Shown here in pieces: positions 1 through 8,371 of a stretch of 37,313 nucleotides of DNA. The notes below the pieces were generated by a model. It saw nothing but the letters and a program-made list of their open reading frames with translations, made no database searches and was not told the origin of the DNA. Source of the stretch: Candidatus Cloacimonadota bacterium (lineage in GTDB: Bacteria; Cloacimonadota; Cloacimonadia; Cloacimonadales; JAMOQM01); contig JAMOQM010000056.1 of NCBI GenBank assembly GCA_027064005.1, forward strand, positions 1 to 37,313. The letters are read 5' to 3'. The position numbers were made by a program, and so were the translations under genes. Each line of letters starts with the position of its first letter. The first letter of the stretch is position 1.

Positions 1-195
1 GCATAAAAGATAATTTCTAACTTCTCTTTGTTTTATGATGAGTAATTGCTTTTCTTTTAGATAATTTAGAAATCTTTGTAAATGCAATTGATATGTTTTT
101 ATGGTTGGCTTGCTATATCCCTTTTCTTTCAACAATTCAATATAACCAAGTAAATGATTGTTCATATTAATCTTAATATCTTTGCTAATCATCAT
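1..195 (-). CDS. Tyrosine recombinase/integrase, N-terminal SAM-like core-binding domain (partial, runs off left edge)
   Basis: Manual reverse-strand translation from ATG at 195: MMISKDIKINMNNHLLGYIELLKEKGYSKPTIKTYQLHLQRFLNYLKEKQLLIIKQREVRNYLLC. XerC/D-like N-terminal pattern; SD AGGAGG at 206-211 on the minus strand. Confidence 0.75.
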   Translation of the reverse strand, partial: MMISKDIKINMNNHLLGYIELLKEKGYSKPTIKTYQLHLQRFLNYLKEKQLLIIKQREVRNYLLC

Positions 196-561
196 TTCCA
201 AAGCGCCTCCTAAAGTTCTTAAGCAAAGAATTATATTTTTGAAATATTTGTCAAATAAAAATTTATTAATAATGTTTCCCGAAACTTAATCTACATAAAT
301 TAACGCAACTTGCGATGGTTTTATTGTTGTCATCTTTTCCATTCTAAATAATTTTATGATTTTCTTTCTAAAATATCTGATTTGTCAGTATTTTAATTTT
401 TGAGATTTATAAAATTAGTGATCTTATATTTTAAATGTGTGAAGATATTCAAAATTTCAATCAGTTTATGAGTTACTTCACCTAAATATGGATGGAAATA
501 AAAACCGGTACAGTAATCTTGTCAAAAAAAATAAACAGGAGTTATTGTGATAGGAGTCAAA

Positions 562-879
562 ATGTATCATACAGTAGAAGTATTACGAAGAAAAGAAAAA
601 AGTATCAGGAAGATAGCTAAATTATTATCTATTTCTAAAACAACAGTTCAAAAGTATCTAAAACTTAATCATCAAGAAGCGATGGAGAAATTTTCTTCTC
701 CCATACGTAAAAGTGTTCTCTCTTCGTTTAAAAATGATTATACTAAAATAATAGAAAATAATCCTAAATTACGGGCAAGTAAGCTTTATCAAAAATTTAA
801 GAAAAGCCATCCCGACATGGTCAAGTCTTATTTTTTTGTAATTAACTCAATGTTAATTCCATATCCGGATATTCTTTAA
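562..879 (+). pseudogene. Truncated IS21-family transposase IstA-like N-terminus (HTH plus start of linker)
   Basis: YHTVEVLRRKEKSIRKIAKLLSISKTTVQKYLKL HTH followed by NPKLRASKLYQKFKKSHPDMVKSY, typical of the IstA N-terminal region. Stops after about 105 aa with no DDE domain or IstB. The ATG at 562 is preceded by AGGAG; the track start (GTG 547) is less likely. Confidence 0.65.
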
Positions 880-935
880 AGGAATTTTTTATTGTTGTAA
901 AACCGAATTTTATTCTATTTGTTAAAACGATTTTT

Positions 936-1928
936 TTATTTAGCATTAATCTCAAAAGATTCTTTAATTTTAACACCTGAATAAGCAAACCCGATTAAGC
1001 CAACTGAGATTAAAATTACAGCGGTAAAAATATGAGACCCCATCATTATTGCACTGACCATTGATTTGTCATAACCCATTCCGACCGAAAAAATCAAAAG
1101 CATTATCAACTCATTACTGCCAATTTGAGCAGGCGGTTGGGGAATAATATAAGACAAGTAAATCAGAGTATATCCAAAAAGTATCTGGAGATAATTTATC
1201 GGTTGTCCAAAAGACTTGAACATAAATAAGAAAAACATAGAATCAAAGAAAACTGCCGCAAAACTGTAAAATACGACTTTTGGGAAAAGACTGAAATGGT
1301 TTTTAAACAAAGCTGTTCCTTTCACAAAAAGCTCAATTTTATCCTTAATTTTGTCATAATATTTTTCCGGAAGAAAACTAAATAATTTTTTCAATAAAAG
1401 AACAATTTTCTCCTCGGATTTAACCGAATAAAAAATCACAAACAAACCAACCAGTAAAAGCAAAGAAATAGCAACTATCAGAGCGATGAGATATCCCGAT
1501 AATTTTATTTTCATAATGGGAATTAAAACGATGACAATCAAGATTGCCATTGAATCGAACATCTTATCTAAAAAGACCGAAGGCAAAGATTGGGAAATCG
1601 GAATATCGTCTGATTTCTTCAAAAAATATGAACGGATTATTTCTCCGGCTCGAATCGGAATCAGATAATTTAGAAAATTCCCTGACATCCAATACAGAAA
1701 TGCTCTAATTACCGAAATTTTCACAAAAGAAGATAGCAACGTCCTCCAACGTAATGAGCGAAAAACATAAGCAGTTAAGTAAAAAAAACCGGCTAAAATA
1801 AGAAAAGTTATATTGAGATTTTTGGCATAAGTAATAACCTGTTTTACATCAATTAATTTTATCCATAAAAACAGAAAACCAATTCCTAAAAGAAATCCAA
1901 TAATTATATTTGTTATTTTTTTATTCAA
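936..1928 (-). CDS. UPF0104 / lysylphosphatidylglycerol synthase TM-region family (flippase-like) membrane protein
   Basis: 330 aa, multiple TM segments, RSLRWRTLL and IPIRAGEIIRSYFL ... PPAQIGSNE motifs of the family. Confidence 0.8.
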   Translation of the reverse strand: MNKKITNIIIGFLLGIGFLFLWIKLIDVKQVITYAKNLNITFLILAGFFYLTAYVFRSLRWRTLLSSFVKISVIRAFLYWMSGNFLNYLIPIRAGEIIRSYFLKKSDDIPISQSLPSVFLDKMFDSMAILIVIVLIPIMKIKLSGYLIALIVAISLLLLVGLFVIFYSVKSEEKIVLLLKKLFSFLPEKYYDKIKDKIELFVKGTALFKNHFSLFPKVVFYSFAAVFFDSMFFLFMFKSFGQPINYLQILFGYTLIYLSYIIPQPPAQIGSNELIMLLIFSVGMGYDKSMVSAIMMGSHIFTAVILISVGLIGFAYSGVKIKESFEINAK

Positions 1929-1931
1929 ATG

Positions 1932-2780
1932 CTAATTTCCCCTAATAAAAATCATATATTGATGATGAGACCAAAATTTTTTGAAAAAATACGGAGCTCG
2001 TTTTTCCAATTCTGATAATTTGAGCATATTTGCTTTAAAATCCTTATCTTGTCCGCGATAATAATTCAAAATAGAAAGAATATCTTTATCTTTTTCTTTT
2101 TTAGGAAGAAATTGATTTAGAAAACCAAGATGAAATTTTTTTAGAAAATCTTCTTTAGCCATTCCAATATCCGGCCAAGGCGGACAATCTATAAATTTAT
2201 GATCAATTAAAACCCAGCCAAGTTCTTTCATTATTTGTTTTACATTTTTTGGAATTATATTCTTCTCAATCAAATATTTTTTCATATCTTCTCTTCCTGA
2301 ATATTTTTGAGTGAGATAGCCAATTCCGGATTGATTTGGCACTGATAAAAATATAACTTTATCAGTAACTCTGGTAAGTTCTTCTAAAAATAAATCTATG
2401 TTTTTTACAAACCACAAAGCTGAGAAATTCCAACTCATATCAAAATATCTATCTTCAAAATCCAATTTATCATAATCTTTTGAAAATAATATTTCAGGAT
2501 GCAAGTCAAAATCATTCCAAATATCTTTCACCATTTCGATTCTATTTTCATCGTGATCAATTAAAGTTAATTCATAATTTTCTAAAGCCAAGCCAAGACT
2601 ATTAATCCCGCTTAATCCGGTGAATCCAAAGATTGGAGCTTCTAAGATTTTTTTTACTTTGAATAATTTTGCCACTGAAAAAAGCTTTTCATTTAGCATA
2701 ATTCTTTCATAAGAGGAACCCATTCCTTCATCGGGATTTTCAAAATAATGCTTCCACATTTTTAATATCGGCACAGCCAT
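1932..2780 (-). CDS. Class I SAM-dependent methyltransferase-like protein
   Basis: ILEAPIFGFTGLSGINSLGLALENYELTLIDHDENRIEMVK (motif I region plus acidic post-I), DMSWNFSALWFV. SD GGAGAG upstream of the ATG. Confidence 0.6.
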   Translation of the reverse strand: MAVPILKMWKHYFENPDEGMGSSYERIMLNEKLFSVAKLFKVKKILEAPIFGFTGLSGINSLGLALENYELTLIDHDENRIEMVKDIWNDFDLHPEILFSKDYDKLDFEDRYFDMSWNFSALWFVKNIDLFLEELTRVTDKVIFLSVPNQSGIGYLTQKYSGREDMKKYLIEKNIIPKNVKQIMKELGWVLIDHKFIDCPPWPDIGMAKEDFLKKFHLGFLNQFLPKKEKDKDILSILNYYRGQDKDFKANMLKLSELEKRAPYFFKKFWSHHQYMIFIRGN

Positions 2781-2847
2781 AATTTACTCTCCAAGTTTTT
2801 TATACCATTTAATAACCATTTTTGATGACTAACTTAAATTCATAATC

Positions 2848-3828
2848 TCATTTTATTAATAAACTTTTATACCATTCAATAACCATTTTAAATGCCGGAA
2901 TTGTGTTAGAGGAATTCAAATCAAGTTCTTTAATTGATTTGGAAACATCATAATACCAGCTTCGCGAAATAAGTTGAAATCTGCTAATCCATAATTCGTT
3001 TTTTAAAAACTTAGCGATTCGTTCTCCGGTTCTAAAAAAAGATAGTGAAATTTCTCTGTTTTTGGGATATGGTTTATTCTTTAAATTTTGACTGATAAAA
3101 TTTACTAAATCTTTTAATTCTACCGGAGTTTTATCAGCAACAATAAAAGCAGTTCCGGATTTAATATTCTTATCGGAAGCTTTTAAGAAAGCATTGCTCA
3201 AAGTATTGATATTAGTCATATGAATTTTAACCGAACTTTTGGGATAAAACATTAAACCTTTATCAACGAGTTTTATCAAAGTATATGGAAATCCATAATC
3301 GCCTTCTCCATAAGTAATTGCCGGTCTAATAATCACTGCATCCAATCCGTAAAGAACATATTTTTGGATTAATTTTTCAGCCTGATTTTTTGTAAAATGA
3401 TAATAATTATCTTCATTCCTTTCCGTTAAATCATTCGCCGGTAACTCATTAGGAATTGCTCCAAAAACACCAACTGAAGAACAAAATATAAATTTACTCT
3501 TATTTTTTTGAGCGTTAATAATTAATTGTTCGGTTGCTTTTACATTTGCTGCGAAAAATTCCTCGTTGGTAAATTTTCGTCCACCTCGCAAAGCTCCGAT
3601 ATGAATTATTTGGTCAAAAGATTCATTATCCAAATATTGTTTCAATTTATGAGTATCGCCTAAATCAATTTCTACAAAATTAACTATTCCTTGAAATTCT
3701 TTTATCCTAATTGGATTTGTTTCCGGACGAATTATCGCCGTAATATCATATTTTCTTTTTATAAAATTATGAATAGTATTTCGACCGATAAAACCGGTGA
3801 TTCCGGTAAATAAAATTCTCTTTTTCAT
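2848..3828 (-). CDS. NAD-dependent epimerase/dehydratase (extended SDR)
   Basis: GITGFIGRNTIHNF Rossmann motif, YYHFTKNQAEKL (YxxxK), RPAITYGEGDYG. Confidence 0.85.
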   Translation of the reverse strand: MKKRILFTGITGFIGRNTIHNFIKRKYDITAIIRPETNPIRIKEFQGIVNFVEIDLGDTHKLKQYLDNESFDQIIHIGALRGGRKFTNEEFFAANVKATEQLIINAQKNKSKFIFCSSVGVFGAIPNELPANDLTERNEDNYYHFTKNQAEKLIQKYVLYGLDAVIIRPAITYGEGDYGFPYTLIKLVDKGLMFYPKSSVKIHMTNINTLSNAFLKASDKNIKSGTAFIVADKTPVELKDLVNFISQNLKNKPYPKNREISLSFFRTGERIAKFLKNELWISRFQLISRSWYYDVSKSIKELDLNSSNTIPAFKMVIEWYKSLLIK

Positions 3829-4604
3829 ATATTAAAAATTCTCTTTATTTTTGATATCAGATTATCTTTCGGAATAATTTTATCCACATAAAAAATCTGA
3901 ATATCTTCGTTATTTAACATTTTTGCAGGATTCACTTTTGAGAGCAAATCAGCAGAAAAAACATCAATATTGTTTTCAATTAACGCAACAGCATTGTGAA
4001 GTGAATAATTATCAGCATGAGCATGAAAATCACCGGCAATAAAATGACAATATCCTTTCTTCAACAATTTATTTACTGTTCTCCTAACTTTTCGTCCGTA
4101 AAGTCCGAAAAAACTTCCTGAATTTATTTGAAGCAAAATATTGCGATGCATTAATTCTTCAGCCAGTTCAATATTTTCCATAATACTCACATATCTTTCA
4201 GGATGAGCCAAAATCGGACGATAACCGTTTTTTAACAAACTATACATTGTTTCATCAAAAAATTCCGGAAATTTTTGGAAATGAGTTTCCACCAAAATAT
4301 AGTTTGTACCCGGAATATTAAGTTTATATTTTTCAATATCTTCTAAAATTGTCGGATAAAGTAAAACTTCTTTCGCTAAAACCAGTTTGATTTTAATATT
4401 TTCTTTTTTACAAGTATCTGAAAGAATCCGGAAATTTCTATCAATATCTTCGAAATAATCTAATGAATCTCGAATAAAATGAGGAGTTAAGACCAGAGTT
4501 TCCACTCCAACTTCTTCCATAAATTTAAGATATTTTATAGATGATTCTAAACCGGAAGAGCCGTCATCAACATTAGGGATTAGATGAGAATGAATATCAA
4601 TCAT
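3825..4604 (-). CDS. CpsB/YwqE-family PHP-type tyrosine-protein phosphatase
   Basis: MIDIHSHLIPNVDDGS, LTPHF, AHPERY, GDFHAH motifs. 4-nt overlap with the downstream epimerase start. Confidence 0.85.
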   Translation of the reverse strand: MIDIHSHLIPNVDDGSSGLESSIKYLKFMEEVGVETLVLTPHFIRDSLDYFEDIDRNFRILSDTCKKENIKIKLVLAKEVLLYPTILEDIEKYKLNIPGTNYILVETHFQKFPEFFDETMYSLLKNGYRPILAHPERYVSIMENIELAEELMHRNILLQINSGSFFGLYGRKVRRTVNKLLKKGYCHFIAGDFHAHADNYSLHNAVALIENNIDVFSADLLSKVNPAKMLNNEDIQIFYVDKIIPKDNLISKIKRIFNI

Positions 4605-5345
4605 TTAACTATTATGAATTGCCTCTGCAAATTCTCTGATTAATTTTTGATCAATCCCGTTTTCGTGAATAGTTCCGGTTACAACAATATCTGCGCCGGC
4701 TTGAGCAACTTTTCGAGCAGTTTCAGGATTTCGAATACCACCTCCGACAATTAGCGGAATAGTAATATTTTTCTTAACTTCAATAATTAATTTTTCAGGG
4801 ACATAATTTTTTGCACCGCTTCCCGCTTCTAAATAAATTGTTTTCATACCTAAAAATTCTGCTGCCAAAGCGTGAGCAACTGCGATATCAGGTTTGGTTC
4901 TTGGAATTGGAAGAGAATTGCTCATATATTGAACCGATGTTAACGAACCCGATTCAATCAACATATATCCGGTTCCGATAGATTCCAAATTGTATTTTTT
5001 GATTAGAGGAGCTGATCTAACTTGTTCGGAAATAAGCAAATCTGGATTTCTGGAACTAACCATGCTTAATAATAAAATAGCGTCGGCATATTTAGAAACA
5101 AAGTTGAATTTTCCGGGAAATATAATAACCGGTATTTTGACCTTTTCCTTGATTTGACGAATTGTTTCATCAAAGTTATCATTCAACATAATGCTACTTC
5201 CGACCAGAATGGCATCTGCCCCGTTATTTTCGAAAATACCTGCATTATCGGCAGAAATTTCAGGTGTTGATTTATCAGGATCAATTAGACAAAAATAACC
5301 TTTTCTATTTTTATATGATTTTATAATATCATAAATTTTCTTCAC
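4605..5345 (-). CDS. Geranylgeranylglyceryl phosphate synthase family protein (GGGPS/PcrB)
   Basis: CLIDPDKS, GADAILVGSS, YLEAGSGA, PLIVGGGIRNPETARKVAQAGADIVVTGT. GTG at 5345 is preceded by GAGG, so it is preferred to the TTG start of the track (5366). Confidence 0.88.
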   Translation of the reverse strand: MKKIYDIIKSYKNRKGYFCLIDPDKSTPEISADNAGIFENNGADAILVGSSIMLNDNFDETIRQIKEKVKIPVIIFPGKFNFVSKYADAILLLSMVSSRNPDLLISEQVRSAPLIKKYNLESIGTGYMLIESGSLTSVQYMSNSLPIPRTKPDIAVAHALAAEFLGMKTIYLEAGSGAKNYVPEKLIIEVKKNITIPLIVGGGIRNPETARKVAQAGADIVVTGTIHENGIDQKLIREFAEAIHNS

Positions 5346-5444
5346 TTTTACCTCATTTTGATGCAAGTATTTGCATATTTAATTTATATGTAAAATTTAA
5401 AAAAGAACTTATTTTGTCAATCTTACCAATTCTTAATCAAAAAA

Positions 5445-6164
5445 TTAATCATCTTTAATTAAATCATCCAACAAATCAAAGTTAAAAATATTTTCATTTT
5501 TGGGAGTAATTACTTTCTCTCTTTTTTCTTTTTCCTTCTTCTTTCTTAATTCTTCCAATTGCGGTTTGACATATTTTTCATAACAACTCGGACAAACACT
5601 GTGAGAAAATTTTGCTTCGGAGTGTCTTGAAACATAGGTTTCTATCTCATCCCAATAATTATCATCCGTTCTAACTCTTTTGCAATACGAACAGATCGGC
5701 AACAAACCTTGCAATTGTTTGATTTCATCAAGAGCATTTTTGAGCTTTTGTCTCTGCAATTCCAAACTTAATGCGGAACGCACCCGAGCAATTAATTCAA
5801 TTGGATTAATCGGTTTCGAGATAAAATCCATCGCACCGTTATCAAAACTTTTTTTCAACGGCTCAGAATTTTCCATTGAAGCGGCAGTAATCATTATGAT
5901 AGGGATATGTTTGAATTTTTCTTCAGATTTAATTTTTCGACACAATTCGTATCCATTGATATTCGGCATCATTATATCGGAAAGAATCAAATCCGGTATA
6001 TTATTCAATTCAAATATTTCATCAAGAAGGTCTTCTGCCGATGAGAAGACCTTGATATTTTTAAATTTAGATTCTTTTAATAATTCTTCGATCAACATTG
6101 TATTGAAAGATTCATTATCAACTGCAAATATTTTCATATTTATTACAGAATTATTTTTTTCCAT
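5445..6164 (-). CDS. Response regulator receiver with C-terminal Cys4-type zinc-ribbon-like tail
   Basis: REC: AVDNESFN, LILSDIMMPNINGYEL, IIMITAAS, ISKPINPIEL. Tail: LPICSYCKRVRTDDNYWDEIETYVSRHSEAKFSHSVCPSCYEKYVKP. Confidence 0.85.
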   Translation of the reverse strand: MEKNNSVINMKIFAVDNESFNTMLIEELLKESKFKNIKVFSSAEDLLDEIFELNNIPDLILSDIMMPNINGYELCRKIKSEEKFKHIPIIMITAASMENSEPLKKSFDNGAMDFISKPINPIELIARVRSALSLELQRQKLKNALDEIKQLQGLLPICSYCKRVRTDDNYWDEIETYVSRHSEAKFSHSVCPSCYEKYVKPQLEELRKKKEKEKREKVITPKNENIFNFDLLDDLIKDD

Positions 6165-7758
6165 TTTCTTTTTTACTCACTTCTTTTGCATATTTAAACA
6201 TTTCATCTAGATTTTTACATTTACTAAAGATGCTTACAGCTTTTTGAAGTTGTGAATCAATTTGGATAGATTTTTCATAAGAATCAAGTTCTCCGAATTT
6301 TCTTCCGATAACATTAGCTTCAATTCTATTTTGCAACCAATTGTAAGAGCTATCCACTGTTGCTTGCGTAAATGTTACACTATCTTTTTTTGCTAATTCT
6401 AAGAAATCATTAACAACTTTTTTGGAAGCAACAAAGTCTTTTCCATAATCTTTATGATTTAAATGATAATCAACGGAATATTCAAAAAAGAGGTTTTTTC
6501 TGCTTATCTCAATTTCAAAATTATTCATTTTTTCTTGAGGAATTTTAATATCCGGGGTAATACCGCCACCACCATAAACTATTCTTCCTTTAGAAGTTTT
6601 GAAAATATGAGATTTATTTTCTTTCTCAATTTTTTCTTTTTCGGCTTTTGTTACTTCTTTTCCGCGTAATATTTTATCATTAATATATTTATGAATACAT
6701 CTTCCCGAATTAATATAATAATGAGCAGTTGTGATTTTTATACCTCTTCCGCCTGATAATGGGAAAAGTTGTTGAACCGAACCTTTACCAAATGATGGCA
6801 TCCCGACAACCAAACCTTTATCATAATCTTGAAGTGAGCCTGAGAAAATTTCTGCAGCACTGGCTGTAGCTTGATTTATAAGAACAATAACCGGATATCC
6901 TGAACGCATTCTGTCATATTTAGTAAGATAATCTCTATTTGCTTGCGGAATTCTACCTTTTGTGAAAACAACCCGTTTGTCTTTACCGATAAATTCATTA
7001 ACCGTATCAACAGCTTCTGACAACAATCCGCCGGGATTAAATCGTAAATCAATCAACAAACCTTTAATTCCTTGCTTTTCAAGTTCATCTAATTTTGCTC
7101 GCAATTCGGTAGTTGTGTTTGCACTAAATTGTCTGATTCGAATATAACCAATATCGTTATCCATCTTAAAAGCATAAGGAATACTTTTTATGATAATTGT
7201 ATCGCGGATAATATCAAAATCGAGAAGTTTTTTAACACCCGGACGTTTGATAGTAATTACAACGTGAGTTCCTTTTTTACCTCTCATTAATTTTATTGTA
7301 TCGCTTGTTGGCATTCCGACAACATTTTTCCCGTCAACTTTAACAATCTTATCACCTGACAAAATACCCATTTTATAAGCAGGTGTTCCTTCTATTGGTG
7401 AAACAACAGTGATATAATCACCTTGTTTATCTATCGTAATTCCCAATCCGCCAAATTCACCTTTTGTTTCAGTAGTAAATTCTTTAAATTGTTCTTTAGT
7501 GAAAAAATTTGTATGAGGATCCAACTCACCGAGCATTCCTTTAATTGCTCCAATCATTAATTTGGAATTATCAACAGGATCAACATAATAGTTATTTAAT
7601 TTACTATAGACTTCATTAAAAAGACGTAAATATTCATAAACATTATTACTATTTTCTTCAGCGTGAATTTTAGCTATATGAAATGCCGAAAAACCGGTCA
7701 TTATCCAAATGATTAAAAAAGTTGTTAAAATTACTTTGGTAGATTTGTTAATTTTCAT
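6151..7758 (-). CDS. S41-family C-terminal processing protease with PDZ domain
   Basis: Sec signal MKINKSTKVILTTFLIIWIMTGFSAFHIAKIHA; GGLGITID, PAYKMGILSGDKIVKVDG (PDZ), LIDLRFNPGG, NQATASAAEIFSG (Ser), PSFGKGSVQ (Lys). ATG 7758 has SD GAGGA; track start 7770 is probably too early. Confidence 0.92.
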   Translation of the reverse strand: MKINKSTKVILTTFLIIWIMTGFSAFHIAKIHAEENSNNVYEYLRLFNEVYSKLNNYYVDPVDNSKLMIGAIKGMLGELDPHTNFFTKEQFKEFTTETKGEFGGLGITIDKQGDYITVVSPIEGTPAYKMGILSGDKIVKVDGKNVVGMPTSDTIKLMRGKKGTHVVITIKRPGVKKLLDFDIIRDTIIIKSIPYAFKMDNDIGYIRIRQFSANTTTELRAKLDELEKQGIKGLLIDLRFNPGGLLSEAVDTVNEFIGKDKRVVFTKGRIPQANRDYLTKYDRMRSGYPVIVLINQATASAAEIFSGSLQDYDKGLVVGMPSFGKGSVQQLFPLSGGRGIKITTAHYYINSGRCIHKYINDKILRGKEVTKAEKEKIEKENKSHIFKTSKGRIVYGGGGITPDIKIPQEKMNNFEIEISRKNLFFEYSVDYHLNHKDYGKDFVASKKVVNDFLELAKKDSVTFTQATVDSSYNWLQNRIEANVIGRKFGELDSYEKSIQIDSQLQKAVSIFSKCKNLDEMFKYAKEVSKKENGKK

Positions 7759-8371
7759 CAGTTTCCTCACTTATTATTTTTTTAATTATCAATGTATTTA
7801 TTTCTTCAATTGTTTTTTTTCCGTCAATCACAAAAAATCTTTTTTCCTTTTTAGACATTTCTAAAAAAGCATTTCTTACTTTTTGATGAAATTCGATATT
7901 TTCTTTTTCTAATCGATCTTTCTTTTCGTTAGGAATTCTGGAAAGCCCGATTTCAGGCGGTAAATCGATAATGAAAGTAATATCCGGCACCAAATTAAAA
8001 GTCGCAAACTTAGTTAAAAGTTTGATAAATTTATTGTCGCCTTTTCTTCCGGCTCCCTGATAGGCAATCGTCGAATCATAATAACGATCGCTTATGACAA
8101 ATTTATTTTCCTTTAAAGCAGGTAAAATCCACTCACCTGTGTGTTGAACTCGGCTCGCCATATATAAAAGTAATTCTGTTTCAGGTAACATTTCCATATT
8201 TTCGCTATCAAGAAGTATCTTTCGAATATCTTCCGATATTTTCGGACCACCCGGTTCACGCGTTAAAAGCACTTCATAATTATGTTCTTCAAAGTATTTT
8301 TTTAATAATTTTGATTGAGTACTTTTCCCGCACCCTTCAATTCCTTCAAATGTTATAAACAACGGTTTCAT
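7748..8371 (-). CDS. tmk: Thymidylate kinase
   Basis: ITFEGIEGCGKSTQ P-loop, TREPGG, ISDRYYDSTIAYQGAGR. Confidence 0.95.
   Translation of the reverse strand: MKPLFITFEGIEGCGKSTQSKLLKKYFEEHNYEVLLTREPGGPKISEDIRKILLDSENMEMLPETELLLYMASRVQHTGEWILPALKENKFVISDRYYDSTIAYQGAGRKGDNKFIKLLTKFATFNLVPDITFIIDLPPEIGLSRIPNEKKDRLEKENIEFHQKVRNAFLEMSKKEKRFFVIDGKKTIEEINTLIIKKIISEETDEN

Noticed and set aside
286-342. Minus-strand 18-aa ORF (MEKMTTIKPSQVALIYVD) upstream of the integrase
   Set aside because: Too short to assign; no supporting leader-peptide or attenuator structure seen.
5680-6210. 176-aa plus-strand ORF
   Set aside because: Antisense to a well-supported response regulator; no family-like motifs; long antisense frames are expected from the codon bias.
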